Positions 1 through 11,849 of a stretch of DNA of 64,000 nt are shown here, piece after piece; positions within the stretch are counted from its first letter, which is position 1, and every line of letters begins with the position of its first letter. The stretch is taken from the NCBI GenBank assembly GCA_024760905.1, contig CM045731.1, forward strand, positions 25,350,001 to 25,414,000, given 5' to 3'. A model generated the notes under the pieces. The model was not told the origin of the DNA, searched no databases, and worked only from the letters and a program-made list of their open reading frames with translations. Source of the stretch: Plotosus lineatus (lineage: Eukaryota > Chordata > Actinopteri > Siluriformes > Plotosidae). The position numbers were made by a program, and so were the translations under genes.

Positions 1-95
1 ACACACTCTTTCTTGCTCTCTCTACTTCTTTCTCTTCTCCTGCTTGCTCCCACGCAAATGTTCTGCTCTGGCCCTGTAATTTAGTTAACCAAAAA

Positions 96-141
<46 letters not shown>

Positions 142-292
142 CTCTCTCCCTGGTGGATCTGGACAGGAAGGCAGCCTTCTCAAAAAGCTAAAGAGGAAAT
201 GCAGACAGATATTATTTAGATTAGCAGACATCACAGGACTCCTGATCCATGTGAGCCAAACCTCACCCCACAAACACACACACACACGCACG

Positions 293-351
<59 letters not shown>

Positions 352-644
352 ACTAGCAGACTGCATAAGTTTGTTGTAGTTTTGCAACAGTAAAATGGAG
401 ATCAGGGTTCGAACATTATGAGTTGTTTAATACACGGTACTGCAGAACCAGATCAGAACCCAGGTGAAGACAGGAAGTTGCTTATATGAGTCAAAGAAAA
501 ACTAAGTATTTCTTCATCACCTGTAAATGACCATCTGTTATTTATTTCTTTGTTAAGGGATGAAAGAACCGGTTGTGAACTGCAATAGAATGCCTTGTCT
601 CAAACTCCCCAACACACACACACAGACACACACACACAGACACA

Positions 645-676
<32 letters not shown>

Positions 677-700
677 ACTTTGTGTGACTGTAAAGGTTAC
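1..700. repeat. (CA)n microsatellite cluster in GAREM2 intron
   Basis: Three CA runs at about 92-138, 271-348 and 612-675, separated by unique sequence. The frames that run through them are repeat translations, not genes. No exon is seen in 1-3976. Confidence 0.9.
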
Positions 701-1103
701 CTTTAAGAAATGAGATTAACCCTCATGCTTGAACTGTTTAAACAGTATTGAATCTCACTTCATAAAAACAAATAAAAATAATGGTTACATTTTATTCTGT
801 TAAATATCAAGACCGAGATTGTTATTGTTTCATCTCAGGAAAGAAAACAAGAGGAGCACGGTACGTTACAGTACCTCACTGGAAGATCCGCTTTTATTTG
901 CCGGTGTGTTATAATCATGATACGTTCTGTTGAGCGACCCAAGTAGTAAAAAACTCTCATTTGAAGGTTTGCTTCAAGGTCAAGGTTTTAGACACCCTAA
1001 TTTTTTTTCATAAACTTTGCTTTAGATTTCTATTTAATAATATGTACAAATACACGTTAGAACAAAACATACTTTATATTCCCAACATTCATTTTCTGAA
1101 CTA

Positions 1104-1775
1104 CAGTGGTACCTCACTTTACAATAGTTCCAGCAAACGAAAAATCCAATTTACGGAAAACATTTTCCAAAATTTTTTGTCTCTGTATACGAAACAAATT
1201 CTCCTTACGAAACGTGCCAAACACGCCATTCAAACATTAAAACAATGCACGAGCTGCTCTCCCACTGACTATCTTCCAACATCCCGGCACGCTGGCCTCT
1301 CATTGGCTAGAAGGGATGATGCAGCTCCCTCCCATTGTCTACTATAGAGCACCCATAATGCTTTTCGTGTAAAGGATAGAGTTACTGTTGTTTCATGAGT
1401 TTTACAAGTGTGCTCATTGCAACTTTATTTTTTGGCTCAGGCGTTTAGCCTTGCATAAACATTTGTAAGATTATAACTCTGCTAAGAAGACATGGTCAAA
1501 ACACACACGCAGACACATGTGTGCACACACATACACACATGTGTGATTCCCAGTGCGATTTAAAAATAGAAGTGGGCTCGTGGCATGTGGTTGAGTGATC
1601 TCGCAAAGAAATATGACCAAATACTTTTATAATTTTTAAAGGGTTTCGGGGGTAGTATTGGAAGCCTTGGAACAAATCACACGTTTTACATTTAAAATGC
1701 GGTTCAATTTACGAAAAATCCACGTTCCGAAAAAGGCTCTGGAACGGATTAATTTCGTAAGGTGAGGTACCACTG
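1104..1775. mobile_element. MITE family M1, TIR CAGTGGTACCTCAC
   Basis: The inverted ends CAGTGGTACCTCAC and GTGAGGTACCACTG are flanked by TA on both sides, as for Tc1/mariner-type elements. The 672-bp interior has a 128-codon open frame that resembles nothing. It lies in a GAREM2 intron. Other copies are at 31852-32680 and, reversed, at 49523-50243. Confidence 0.8.
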
Positions 1776-1794
1776 TACTTATTCCTAATTAGTG

Positions 1795-2004
1795 CTGCGA
1801 AGATGGAGTACATCCTGGACAGCTTGCGAGGCCATCACAGAGCCAACACTCACATGAACATTCTCACTCACAACAGTACCCGGAGGAAGCCCACGTAAGA
1901 ACGGGTAGAACATACACACTCCACACAAACGCCCCAAGCTGGGAATCAAACTCAGGACCTTCTTGCTGTGAGGTGGATGTGCTAACCACTACGCCACCGT
2001 GACA
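1795..2004 (-). mobile_element. SINE family C copy (tRNA-headed)
   Basis: Read on the minus strand it starts with a tRNA-like head (gtggcgtagtggttagcac, then a ggttt-gattccc B-box-like segment) and ends in the tail with cgagctgtccagg. It is diverged. The same family is at 3114-3280, 11484-11710 and 18925-20820. Confidence 0.6.
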
Positions 2005-2295
2005 CCTTTAAAACATTAGTTTTCCAGAATAAATGGAAATGCTGCATAAAAAATGTTAGTACAGTATTCCAATAAAAAAAAAAAAAACAGCATATCATGT
2101 TTAAGAGATGACTTTTCATAGAAAAGTATATTGAAGGCTGCTGCGGTTTACATGCAAATAAAGAATCAAGTGTGACAGTCAACATCTCCAGGAGAACTGT
2201 GGTCGGTTCTGTAAGAGAGCCATACTTGTAGATTTTATACTTATAAAACTGCACAAACTCGCTATTTCATTTATTACTGTTTACTGAGCTTTACA

Positions 2296-2506
2296 ACAGG
2301 GGGCCTCAACCTCTTTATCACCGCGGACCGGCCAATGCTCGACAATTTTACTGCGGACGGGGTATCTGTGTGTGTGTGTGTGTGTGTCATAGATTGTTTA
2401 TATTGTAAATATGTATATAATTTATTTATATAAATTATTATTATTATTATTATTATTTTTATATATATAATATAAATTTATTTATATTTATTATATACAT
2501 TTATAA

Positions 2507-2580
<74 letters not shown>

Positions 2581-2972
2581 ATCTCTCCATGAATGTTATT
2601 TTTCAAAAGCTGAAATAAAGTTGGTTGGGAAGTAGAGCTTGAACTTTTCTTAAAAAAACCCCCCACAGGTGAAGGTGCACCAGCTGGAAGAATGAAGGCT
2701 CAGGCTCAGTTTCACCCAGAATCCCCGCTATTGTTTGAAACATGTCCAATTCGCCTCTGTTCATGTGCCGTCCCCTTGTGGGTTACATTTTAACACTCAA
2801 ATGACCGACATGTAACCGAGAGAATCCGGTCATTTTCAAAAGAAAAGATTTTTCAAAAATAAACATCATTCAGACTCAGATAATAAATAAAATGGAAATA
2901 ATGAATTATTTCTTCTGCGGACCAGTACCAATTCAGCCTCGGACCGGTACCGGTGGTTGGGGACCCCTACTT
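2296..2972. mobile_element. hAT-like MITE containing (TG)n and (TA)n
   Basis: The left end cagggggcctcaacc and right end ggttggggacccctac form imperfect inverted ends of hAT type, with mirrored ccgcggaccgg / cggaccggtacc subterminal blocks. The interior is expanded by (TG)n at about 2367-2387 and a 70-bp (TA)n at 2508-2577. Confidence 0.6.
2508..2577. repeat. (TA)n microsatellite
   Basis: About 70 nt of nearly pure alternating TA inside the MITE at 2296-2972. Confidence 0.95.
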
Positions 2973-3113
2973 GATAGGATTTTAATGTAGAGACTTTAGA
3001 GAATTTATTGTCATTATTTATATGTAAATATCAGGCATCTTTTTTCTACTCCATTCCTTTGCATGTGCCAAAAAACGTTTGCGGAGTACTGTGGAGTTTC
3101 CTCGTAATATTTC

Positions 3114-3280
3114 AGGGGTGGCACAGTGGCGTAGTGTTTAGCACATCTGCCCCATAGCAGGAGGGTCCAGAGTTTAACTCCCAGGCTCAGCGAGGGTGTT
3201 TCCGTGTAGCCTTTACATGTTCCCCTCCAGGTACTCCTGCCACGCCCATCAACAGTCCAAAGACACAGATTAGACTAACT
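3114..3280 (+). mobile_element. SINE family C copy, 3'-truncated
   Basis: Begins ggggtggcacagtggcgtag and continues through an A-box/B-box-like tRNA head into the tttccgtgtagcctttacatg body. It ends before the tail. Confidence 0.55.
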
Positions 3281-3970
3281 GGCTGCTCAGAATTTAATTC
3301 AATTCCGTTTTATTTCTAGAGCTCTTTTTACTATTCATACGGCCACAAAAAAGCTTTACATAGTTAAAAATAAAGTAAAGAATTTAAACTTACCATTTTA
3401 AACATCTCTCTATAAACCCTATGCATCCCTAATAAGGAAGCCAACAGAGATGGTGAAACCAAATAAAAATGCAAATTGCCCATAGGTGTGAATGTTGGCC
3501 AGCAGTGGACTTGTGAGAGGTTCAGGGTGTAACCCACCTTTGCCCAGAGTCAGCTGAGATGGGCTCCAGCATCCCTGTGGTCCTAGTAGGATGAAGTGAC
3601 TTGGCAAATAGATGGATGGATTAATGTTCCACGAGATATACATGACCATTTTCTCTTGTTTCTGAAATGTATGACCTTGCCCTAACATTCACCTTTGACC
3701 TCGGCATTCCGAAATCAAACCATCTCTAGAACTCAGGTTGGGCAGTATCTCTGCCATGTTTGATGAAAATTCTTGCATGGCTGTGATCAGGATTTCAATT
3801 AGAATAAACTGACAAACAAAAAAGATGATGATTACGATACCTTTACGAGAACCCTGTTTTTGGCGGCGGTAATAATATGATGGCGTGATTCTTGGAAGAG
3901 TTGAATTGAATGTATAATTGAAAGGAAAATTTGACAAACTGTTCGTTTGCAAACTAATCTCCCTTTTTAA

Positions 3971-4144
<174 letters not shown>

Positions 4145-4692
4145 TAAATACACACATATTCGAGAAAGAAATGTTGCTTACAATCCGACATATATAGTAT
4201 GCTTTGTATATTTGTATTGTTTGGATGGAATATTTGAACCAGATCTTTGAGAATAGTCCAAAAATATTTTGGAGAAGTCAGCTTAGGAGAACCTGATACC
4301 AGTCCATTCATGAACACCTGAATCCTACCTGGTCTCACGAATGATCTCATCCTCTTGTCAAACCTTCCAGTTATCCTGGAGTCCAACCCCCTGCTCAACC
4401 CCTAGGTGATCCCTCAACACACTAACTCGTGCTCCATCAGATCAACCCCAAGTTGATTCGCTAGTGAGTCTACCGTAATTTTGTGCTTTCGTCCAGTGAT
4501 CACAAACCCTGTTCTTGGAGATCTACCTAAGTCAGGGGTCGGCAAACTTTTTGACTTGCAAAAGGCCACAACGGGTTCTGAAATTTGACAGATGGGCCGG
4601 ACCAGGAGCATTTGGATAGAATGTTTGAGCCAGATATGCCAACGTGTTGAGTGCAGTGTGAAAACCTCACAGCACGGTAATCACAAAAGTGG

Positions 4693-5000
4693 GGCCGGTG
4701 GTGTAGTGGTTAGGCTGCTGTGCTCATAATCAGGAGGTTGTGTGTTCAAATCCCAGATTGACCCCCACTGTGCTAAGAGCCCTGGGCAAGGTCTTGACCA
4801 CAAGTGTGCCTCTGTTCACCCAGCAGTATAACTGGGTACCAGTAAAAATATACTGGGAAGGTAACCTGTGATGGACTAGCATCCCATCCAGGAGGAGTTG
4901 TACTCTTGGTTGCTTCACGCTATAGAAACCGGGGATAAGCACCGGGCCGATGAGCCTCTATGGATCGGGTGTAAAAAGCCCAGTGGACTTTACCTTACAG
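4693..5000 (+). mobile_element. SINE family B copy
   Basis: tRNA-like head (ggtggtgtagtggttaggct, B-box-like tgtgttcaaatccc) followed by an unrelated body and an L2-like part gatggactagcatcccatcc. It is distinct from families A and C. Confidence 0.55.
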
Positions 5001-5355
5001 TAATTACAACGCAGCTTTCAAATGTGCAAAATAGCCCTCGTCCTGGTAGTATGTTTGTCTCAATGAATATGCAAGATGTGGCGTTTACATACTATTTGGA
5101 ACAATAATGGGAGAAGAAAATGTAAATAGATTAAAACAGCACACACACACACACACACTGATCCATCAAACCTGGAGATTGCATCTGTTTTAATATGTTT
5201 TGAAGGTGCAAAGTTAAAGAAATCAATATTTATTGAAAAAGATGAATGGTATCACTTTCAACATTCAAAACATATAATTACCAACAAAATGCTCAATCTA
5301 AATCATTTCTGTTCGATTACAGCGAATAAATGCGCTTAATTAAAAGATGCACTTC

Positions 5356-5702
5356 GGGCAGTGGTGGTCTAGTGGTATAGCGTGCGGATTGCTGATCCTA
5401 AGGTTGGGGGTTTGAGTCCCACTCTACACAAGGTTGTCACTGGACCCCCAGTGCAGCTAACTGGGTTATCAAAGGCCGGCCATGTCTCTCACTGTCCATG
5501 GTATGAGGTTCATGTGAAAGAACCATTGCTGACTTTTGACAAGAGTTGGCTGCAAAGCCATCAACGTGCTTCCGCCCTGCGATGGGCTGGCGAGCTGTCC
5601 AAGGTGTACTCTGCCCTCGCCCGGAGTCGGTTGGGATATGCGCCAGCCTCCCCGCGACCCTAATTAGGTTGAAGCGGTTACAGAAAATGAACTGATGAAC
5701 TC
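5356..5702 (+). mobile_element. SINE family A copy, L2-type tail
   Basis: Complete element: tRNA-like head with A box (tggtctagtggta) and B box (ggtttgagtccc), a conserved body (gcagctaactgggttatc to gctgactttt), then a tail with cgatgggctggcgagctgtcc ending in a gaactgatg repeat. Target duplication aaagatgcactt (5343-5354) / aaagacacactt (5703-5714). Confidence 0.8.
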
Positions 5703-6339
5703 AAAGACACACTTTCAAACAAGCAACAGCTTCTTGGCATATTAGACATACAACCGTTGGTCGGACTTCAGTAAAAAAAAAATATTTTGTTGTTCACTCT
5801 TTATTAAAGACTCGGCACTCACTGTCCACTTTCCTGTTCTTTGGTCTGCTCAAGTTTACAGAAGGGCTGAAATAGCAACGTAAGTGAAATAAAGAGTAAT
5901 ACACCACACTCCAACAAAAGGTCCACCAATGGTTATTGCACCATCTATTGGGGAAAGGCGGGCATCGCCGTGACAGGATGAAATGAATGATTGTAAGATT
6001 TTGAATTTTTTTTTTTAATTGAACAAATTTGTCATGCCTTATTACAAAGCCATATTACAAAGCCTTATTACAGCCATCAGGCTGTAGTTTGCCCACGCCT
6101 GACCTCACTGAAGACTCTGACCGTAATCGGTTAATATTATCATGACCGTAAAGGGAAATATTGTGCTTTTTCAATTTTTTTGACCAATAAATGTAGCTAC
6201 AGTGTTGAGTGTGTTAGAAGCTGTGAAGCCAATGCAACAAGATTAGCATGTGGTTTTTTTTCCCACCAAAAACTCTTTTCACTGATTTTTAAAAATTTAT
6301 TTTTTCTTGGGGTGAGGTGAAGGGGGGGCATACTAGTGC

Positions 6340-6577
6340 ATCATTTACATTTACAGCATTTTGCAGACACCCTTATCCAGAGTGACTTACATTTATCATT
6401 TTTATACATCTCAGGAAGGATTAAGGACACAACAAGGTGCTGCTGGCCCAACTTAGTCAGGTCCCAACAAACAGCCCCAACAGTATCAGGTTGATGGGAT
6501 TGTGGCTTGAACCACCAATCTTTGGATTCGTAATCCAGAGCTTTAACCACAAAGCCATCATTGAACTGTTCTGCCAC
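6340..6577 (-). mobile_element. SINE family D copy
   Basis: Plus strand reads catttacagcattttgcaga and ends at a tRNA-like head in reverse (ccaccaatctttggattcgt, aaccacaaagcc). This is the common fish SINE layout with a 3' end gcattttgcagacacccttatccagagtgac. The 78-codon frame over it is not a gene. Confidence 0.55.
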
Positions 6578-7500
6578 TGCATCATGGTATATGGAGCCTT
6601 CTGATTAGCTTTCCTTCCCCATTATTCTTGCATGCACAGCTGGATCTCCTTTCATCCCGGACTGCCTCCCAGCACACTGAGCTTTCAGGCAGGCATGAGA
6701 ATTAACTTTAATGGAATTCGCTGACGCAGGAGGCTGAGTCCACGAAGCGAATGATAGGCGCGCAGCAACACCTCAGGCCCGAAAGGGGCCTGAGATGTAT
6801 GGAGTGTGGGGGAGGGTCAGGAGGGATATCCCCCTCCTGTGCAGAAATCTTTGAAAATACAGCTCTAACTGCTGCATTCTAGTGGGCTCTCATATGAAAA
6901 TTCAACGGTACAGCCCTGAAGACAATACTGTGCAAATAACAAAAGACAGATGAATTATTATGATGTTGAATCCGGAGCCTGATTATCAAAATATAGTATA
7001 AAAAACCTGTAGTATTTACCAACATTAGAACATTGTCAGACTTATTTATTTAAATATCATCGTGAAAATGTAGCATTGACGTTTTTTTTTACATAGTAGA
7101 TATAAGAACTGGAATAGAAGTTCAGTAATTGTCAGCATTTCAGATGTTCAGTTTTGTGTTTTCTTCCTATTGTTAGTTCTGACAACTCATTCTTTAGCCA
7201 GTATTGAAGCCTTATTTTTCTTTTTCTCTGCTTCATTTTCTTTTTTGTGGGCCAATCTTTGACACCTTTTCTGCCAACTCTCTAGCTGCTCTTGCTTTTT
7301 TCTTGGAAACAATTTGAAACTTCTTTATTCTTGTAGTTTCTTTGTTCTTTTCTTTTTCCATTCTGATGCTGACTAGTTTCCCTTTGTGTAAGATCCAGGC
7401 ACCCCTAAGTGCAACACAAATAAGTATATCTACATCTACCATGACACCATCTCCAGAAAATGTGTCAATGGCATTTCTTCTACCTGCTCTTAGATAATAC

Positions 7501-7813
7501 AGTCGGCCCTCTACTTACAAAATTTCCACAGCCTTTTTCGTAACCTGGAGTTTTCGTAAGTAAAGGTGCATTTTACATGTAAAATGCGTGATACGTTCCA
7601 AGGCTCCCAAGACTACCCCATAAACTCTTTAAAAATGATAAAAGTACACCAATTTTGCATGACATATATATGAAATGTGTTAAAAGTAAAAGAAAATTAT
7701 TTTTTAAACCATTTAAACATTTATTAATTAAACCATTATTAAACATTTTTTATTAACGCACATACACACACAATACATACACACACAACACTGTCTCTCA
7801 CTATCTCTTTCTC

Positions 7814-7897
<84 letters not shown>

Positions 7898-8460
7898 TTG
7901 AGTGCGCGTCTGCCGAATGTGGGCTCCGGAGCCAACGGAGCTTTTGAGACGGGGTGTTGTATTTAAAGCGGAATTACCGGTTTGAAAGATCTGAGGTCCG
8001 GATTCAATATTAACTTGCTTCCTCGTGAGATTAGAGATCTGGATTCAATATTAACTTGCTTCCTTACGAGATCGGAGGTCTTGTGGTGCCACCCACTTCA
8101 GTGCACAAAAATGCTTTGTGGCCGAATGCAGAGCTTTTGAGATGGGGTGCGGCTCATCCAGACCTCCTCAAATAAGTTGAGTACAGTACTCTCAAAACTC
8201 ACAAACCCAGCGTGTCTGGGCCTGCTGAGACTCACTGCATACTGACCACACTCCAAGGCATGAGCATCCCATTCTTTATTCACAAAAACATGTTTGGCCA
8301 GTGATAGTAACTTCTTCAAATATCTGACAGTAAGGCTGTGCTTGCTTTTGTCCAGTACCGGTGGCTCTAACTTGAAATATTTAGATGATCCACAGAAAAA
8401 ACAGACATGATTCAATGTCAATAATATTAAATTATGCTACATTTTAAGTATTATTATACT
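7501..8460. other. MITE-like sequence with (TC)n/(CA)n; no gene seen
   Basis: The start acagtcggccctctacttac resembles MITE M1-type ends, and the text aaaatgcgtgatacgttcc matches the interior of M1. The right end was not found. Microsatellites (TC)n and (CA)n lie at about 7800-7898. A 107-codon minus-strand frame at 8098-8421 has no recognisable domain. Confidence 0.35.
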
Positions 8461-9087
8461 CTCGACCCGAGGGTCAACATATACAAGCACAGAAAATTTC
8501 TGCAACGGCACGGGGCAAGTTGACAGATAATAGTGAATACTGTATTCAGGAACATTTTTATTAACTGAAGAAAATGAATGTGGTTCCTGACAGATTTAGA
8601 ATGAACGTGATTCTAAACATTTCAAGTTTATTTCTCGCATTAACTCACTATAGTTTGAAACAAATCAAATCATAAATTGTGATTATTATCTAAATGTGAA
8701 AGAGGCTGCCATTCGCCCTGGAGAAGTGGAAAAAAAATGGTTCCTGGGCTATAGTCCAAAGGATATCACGCAGCAACGCATGTTACCAGTCATACAAAAG
8801 CTTTACATCACTTTAGTTTCCCACTGCAGCCAGTAGGCATCGCCGCAATACACTAGCGCGGCTAACCAAGTCGGGAGGACCGCATGCAATAGGCTAGCGT
8901 TATTTTGAAGAGTTAGACTTCACTCTTCAGCGAACGGGGAACACATCTGTACTGCATGTCTCAATCGGTGGCACTCAGTGGTAGCATATGACCAACCCAC
9001 CCCAATATTTTTACATCGAATTTATACAATTCAGAATGATTGATAGCCAATTAACATTCGCAGAAATCCGTGAATTTGTGAACAGAT

Positions 9088-9345
9088 TGAGATGGTTTGG
9101 ACAGTACATTGAGATGGTTTGGACATGTACAGAGGGATAGTCAATATATTGGTAGTAAGATGCTGAGGTTGGAACTACCAAGCAGAATGCCTAGAGGAAG
9201 ACCAAAGAAAAGATTTATGGATGTGGTGAAGGAGGTCATGAAGGTAGTTGGAGTAAGAGTAGAAGATGCAGAGGATAGGGCGAGATGGAAGCAGATGATT
9301 CGCTGTGGCGACCCCTGAAGGGAGCAGCCGAAAGGAAAAGAAGCG
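9088..9345 (+). mobile_element. LINE family A, 3' end fragment
   Basis: Encodes [20 protein letters not shown] through [20 protein letters not shown], the C-terminal part of LINE family A, then the tail gattcgctgtggcgacccct and gccgaaaggaaaag. It is heavily 5'-truncated. Confidence 0.8.
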
Positions 9346-9639
9346 GACAATGCTCTTGTATGCTTTCAGGCAACCAATCAGAGCAGAGTTGGCATAGATA
9401 GCACAAAAATCATTAATGGGAGGAGGAGACAAACAGGCTGTCCAACAAATACACTCAAATCAGTCTGGGGCAGTGAGGAAGCAGCTCCTTGTGGAGTCTT
9501 CCTGATTATGAATTGTAAGTTTGGTGCTCCACTGGTGTCTTAAATGAAAAATAAACAGCGTCTGAAAATAAGTGGAATATCTGACCTTTAGTAAGTTCTT
9601 GTTTGGATTAAGAGAGGTGTGTTAGATCTTTGTTGAAGA

Positions 9640-10070
9640 TAAAACATGCAGGAAGGCAGGATCATGGTTGGTGATGCCCACTTTAGTCCATCCCTTATCA
9701 GCTCATCATCTATTCTGGCCTCTGGCTCATCTTTTAATCCATATTTCAGCTCAAGCCTGAATCTATACCCAGCTCATCCTCTTATTCATATATATTATCC
9801 ACTTGTCCATCCTTCAGCTCATTTTCTAGCGTATGCCTCAACTCAACCCCTACCTCACCCTCCAACTACAGTACTCCATTCTTCAGTTCATGATCCTCCA
9901 GCTCATGCACTAGCCTCCCCTCCAACTCCCAGCCCGACCATCCAGCTTAAAACCTTATCCATCTCCATCACATCCCCTAGTCCACAGGTGTCAAACTCAA
10001 GGCTCATGGTCCAAATAAGGCCCACCAACTCATTTCATGTGGCTCGGAAGAGCTTTCAAAGAATATGACT
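9640..10070 (+). repeat. degenerate ctcat/catcc-rich stretch in GAREM2 intron
   Basis: Imperfect repetition of motifs such as cagctcatcctc and ccatccttcagctcat. It carries a 140-codon Ser/Pro/His-rich open frame by composition. A hAT-like end (cacaggtgtcaaactc) begins near 9985. Confidence 0.4.
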
Positions 10071-10611
10071 ACCATTCATTCTTTGTATCGACCATTACCT
10101 TAGAATTTAATTTAACTTAAGTAGTTAGTCATTCATGGCTCAAGAAAGATTGCGTTCTAGCTTGCCGCTGTTATGCATTGTCCGATAAATGGAAATGAGT
10201 AAAGGAAAATTGTAAAAAAAAAAAAAAACCCTCAAATGAATCATTTTGTCATGTAGATTTCATAGTTGCAGTTGTATAATCGATGTTGAGCGATTATTCA
10301 TCCCTTGATCACCTTTAAATTTAGTTTTCACACGTGTCCTAGTCCATCCCTATCTTAATGCATATCGTGTCCTATACTCTATTTAATTCCCCAGTCTCTT
10401 AATCAATCCTTCAACTCATGGTCTACACCTAACACTATGTTAAACTCCTTGTCCAAATTTTATTGACACCATCTCCTGGTGCATTCTGTTCCCTTACTGT
10501 ATCCTCTAGTTTACTGATTCTGCAGGGCTCCTACAATCCCCTTATATTATACAGATAGTATTCCTATGGAACGCTGTTTAATTTTGTGCCTCTCTCTTTC
10601 TCTACCCACAG

Positions 10612-11338
10612 TTCGGCACCTCGTAGTGGCAGTAATTCTCCTTCTCCAGACTCCTACTCTCTGTATTGTTACCCCTGCACATGGGCTGACTGTGTAACCT
10701 CTGATCCCTCTGCATCACCTGACCAAAACCAGCCTGCCCAGGCTTGCTGGTCACACCCCCGGAGTGGTGGAGTCTTTACTTCCAACATTTTGAACACGCC
10801 CCTCCTTAGCACAGACTCTGCCCACAAAAACTACTCTACCTGTCCTCGACCACGTCTAGCCGCGCAGAATCGCTTTGCCCCATTTGGCGCTCTAAACCCT
10901 TTCGCCAATCCAGGACATGCCTCCTCTGATTGGCTTACCACTGGTCGGAAGTCTCCAAATCTGATGCCTGACCTCACTAGCACCTCCCCTCAGGAGTCTC
11001 AAGCCAATCAGGAAACAAGTCCAGTTCCTCCACCCAGACCTTCAAAAAGCTTAGAGGAGGATACATCATCTTCCATGGTGAGGGGCGCAGAAGGTGGAGC
11101 TGGGATATCATGGCGACCTCCAGCAGACCTGTGTTGGCTCTCGGTGGAGGAAGTGTCATCCTGCCTACGTTTCATCGGCCTTTCAGATGATGTGATTGTC
11201 CTGTTTAGCCGAGAGAGGATTGATGGGTCAATATTCACCCAGCTCACAGAAGAAATCCTTTCTGAAGACTTCAGCCTTACCAAACTGCAAGTCAAAAAGA
11301 TCATGCAGTTCATCAAGGGCTGGAGACCCAAGATATGA
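10612..11338 (+). CDS. garem2: GAREM2 last coding exon with C-terminal SAM domain
   Basis: Terminal coding exon of the adaptor GAREM2. Acceptor cacag precedes 10612; the first base completes the Gly codon split from the previous exon, and TGA is at 11336-11338. The first two thirds are low-complexity Ser/Pro-rich sequence with another proline stretch (PVPPPRPSKS), a possible SH3 ligand. The last 65 or so residues form a SAM domain beginning LCWLSVEEVSSCLRFIGLSD and ending VKKIMQFIKGWRPKI, as in vertebrate GAREM proteins from memory. No frameshift is seen. The frame depends on the upstream exon and agrees with it. Confidence 0.92.
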
Positions 11339-11483
11339 GCCTTTACAAGCACACACACATACAAACTGTGAACAGTACATCCATATGCATGATGCTACCT
11401 TAAAAAAGGTGCATTTCCACAGAGGTTTCTGAACCTTCTGAGAAGCTACAGAATTACTTATGGGTTCCGAGATGTCTGTCGGG

Positions 11484-11710
11484 CGGCATGGTGGTGTAGT
11501 GGTTAGCACGTCCGCCTCACAGCAAGAAGGACTGGGTTTGATTCCCGGCCTGGGCGTTTCTGTGCGGAGTTTGCATGTTCTCCCCGTGCTCGCGTGGATT
11601 TCCTCTGGGTACTCCAGTTTCCTCCCACAGTCCTAAAACATGCACAGTAGGCTAATTGGCTGTTCTAAATTGCCCGTAGGTTCGCATCATGCAGAAGGCA
11701 ATGGCAAACC
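11484..11710 (+). mobile_element. SINE family C copy in GAREM2 3' flank
   Basis: tRNA-like head (catggtggtgtagtggttag, B box ggtttgattccc), then gtgcggagtttgcatgttct and ttcctcccacagtcc, ending near gtaggttcgcatcatgc. It may lie in the GAREM2 3' UTR. Confidence 0.7.
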
Positions 11711-11849
11711 AACTGCACTATCCCTGCCAAGAAAACCTCCATGAAGATGATAATCAAGGCATTATTCTTCATGGCAGGTCACCAAGAATCGTCCTATGAC
11801 TCGGAAGGTACCAGACCAGCCCAGATGTCTGTCTGTTTTAGGAACCACT

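Larger units (their letters stand above)
4533..6101. mobile_element. hAT-like element with nested SINEs
   Basis: The left end caggggtcggcaaact and right end agtttgcccacgcctg are inverted hAT-type termini. The flanking octamers acctaagt and acctcact match at 6 of 8 positions. The interior holds two SINEs (4693-5000, 5356-5702) and no transposase frame. Confidence 0.55.

Noticed and set aside
85..387. 100-codon open frame rich in Cys-Val
   Set aside because: Translation of (CA)n microsatellite; no start context, domain or splice pattern.
7233..7442. Lys/Arg-rich 69-codon minus-strand frame
   Set aside because: Short and low complexity, with no splice sites or family match.
8098..8421. 107-codon minus-strand open frame with CxxC
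   Set aside because: No recognisable domain; lies in MITE-like sequence. It could be a transposase remnant, but I cannot support that.
9646..10068. 140-codon Ser/Pro-rich open frame
   Set aside because: Comes from a degenerate catcc/ctcat repeat stretch; no homology, and it sits in a GAREM2 intron.
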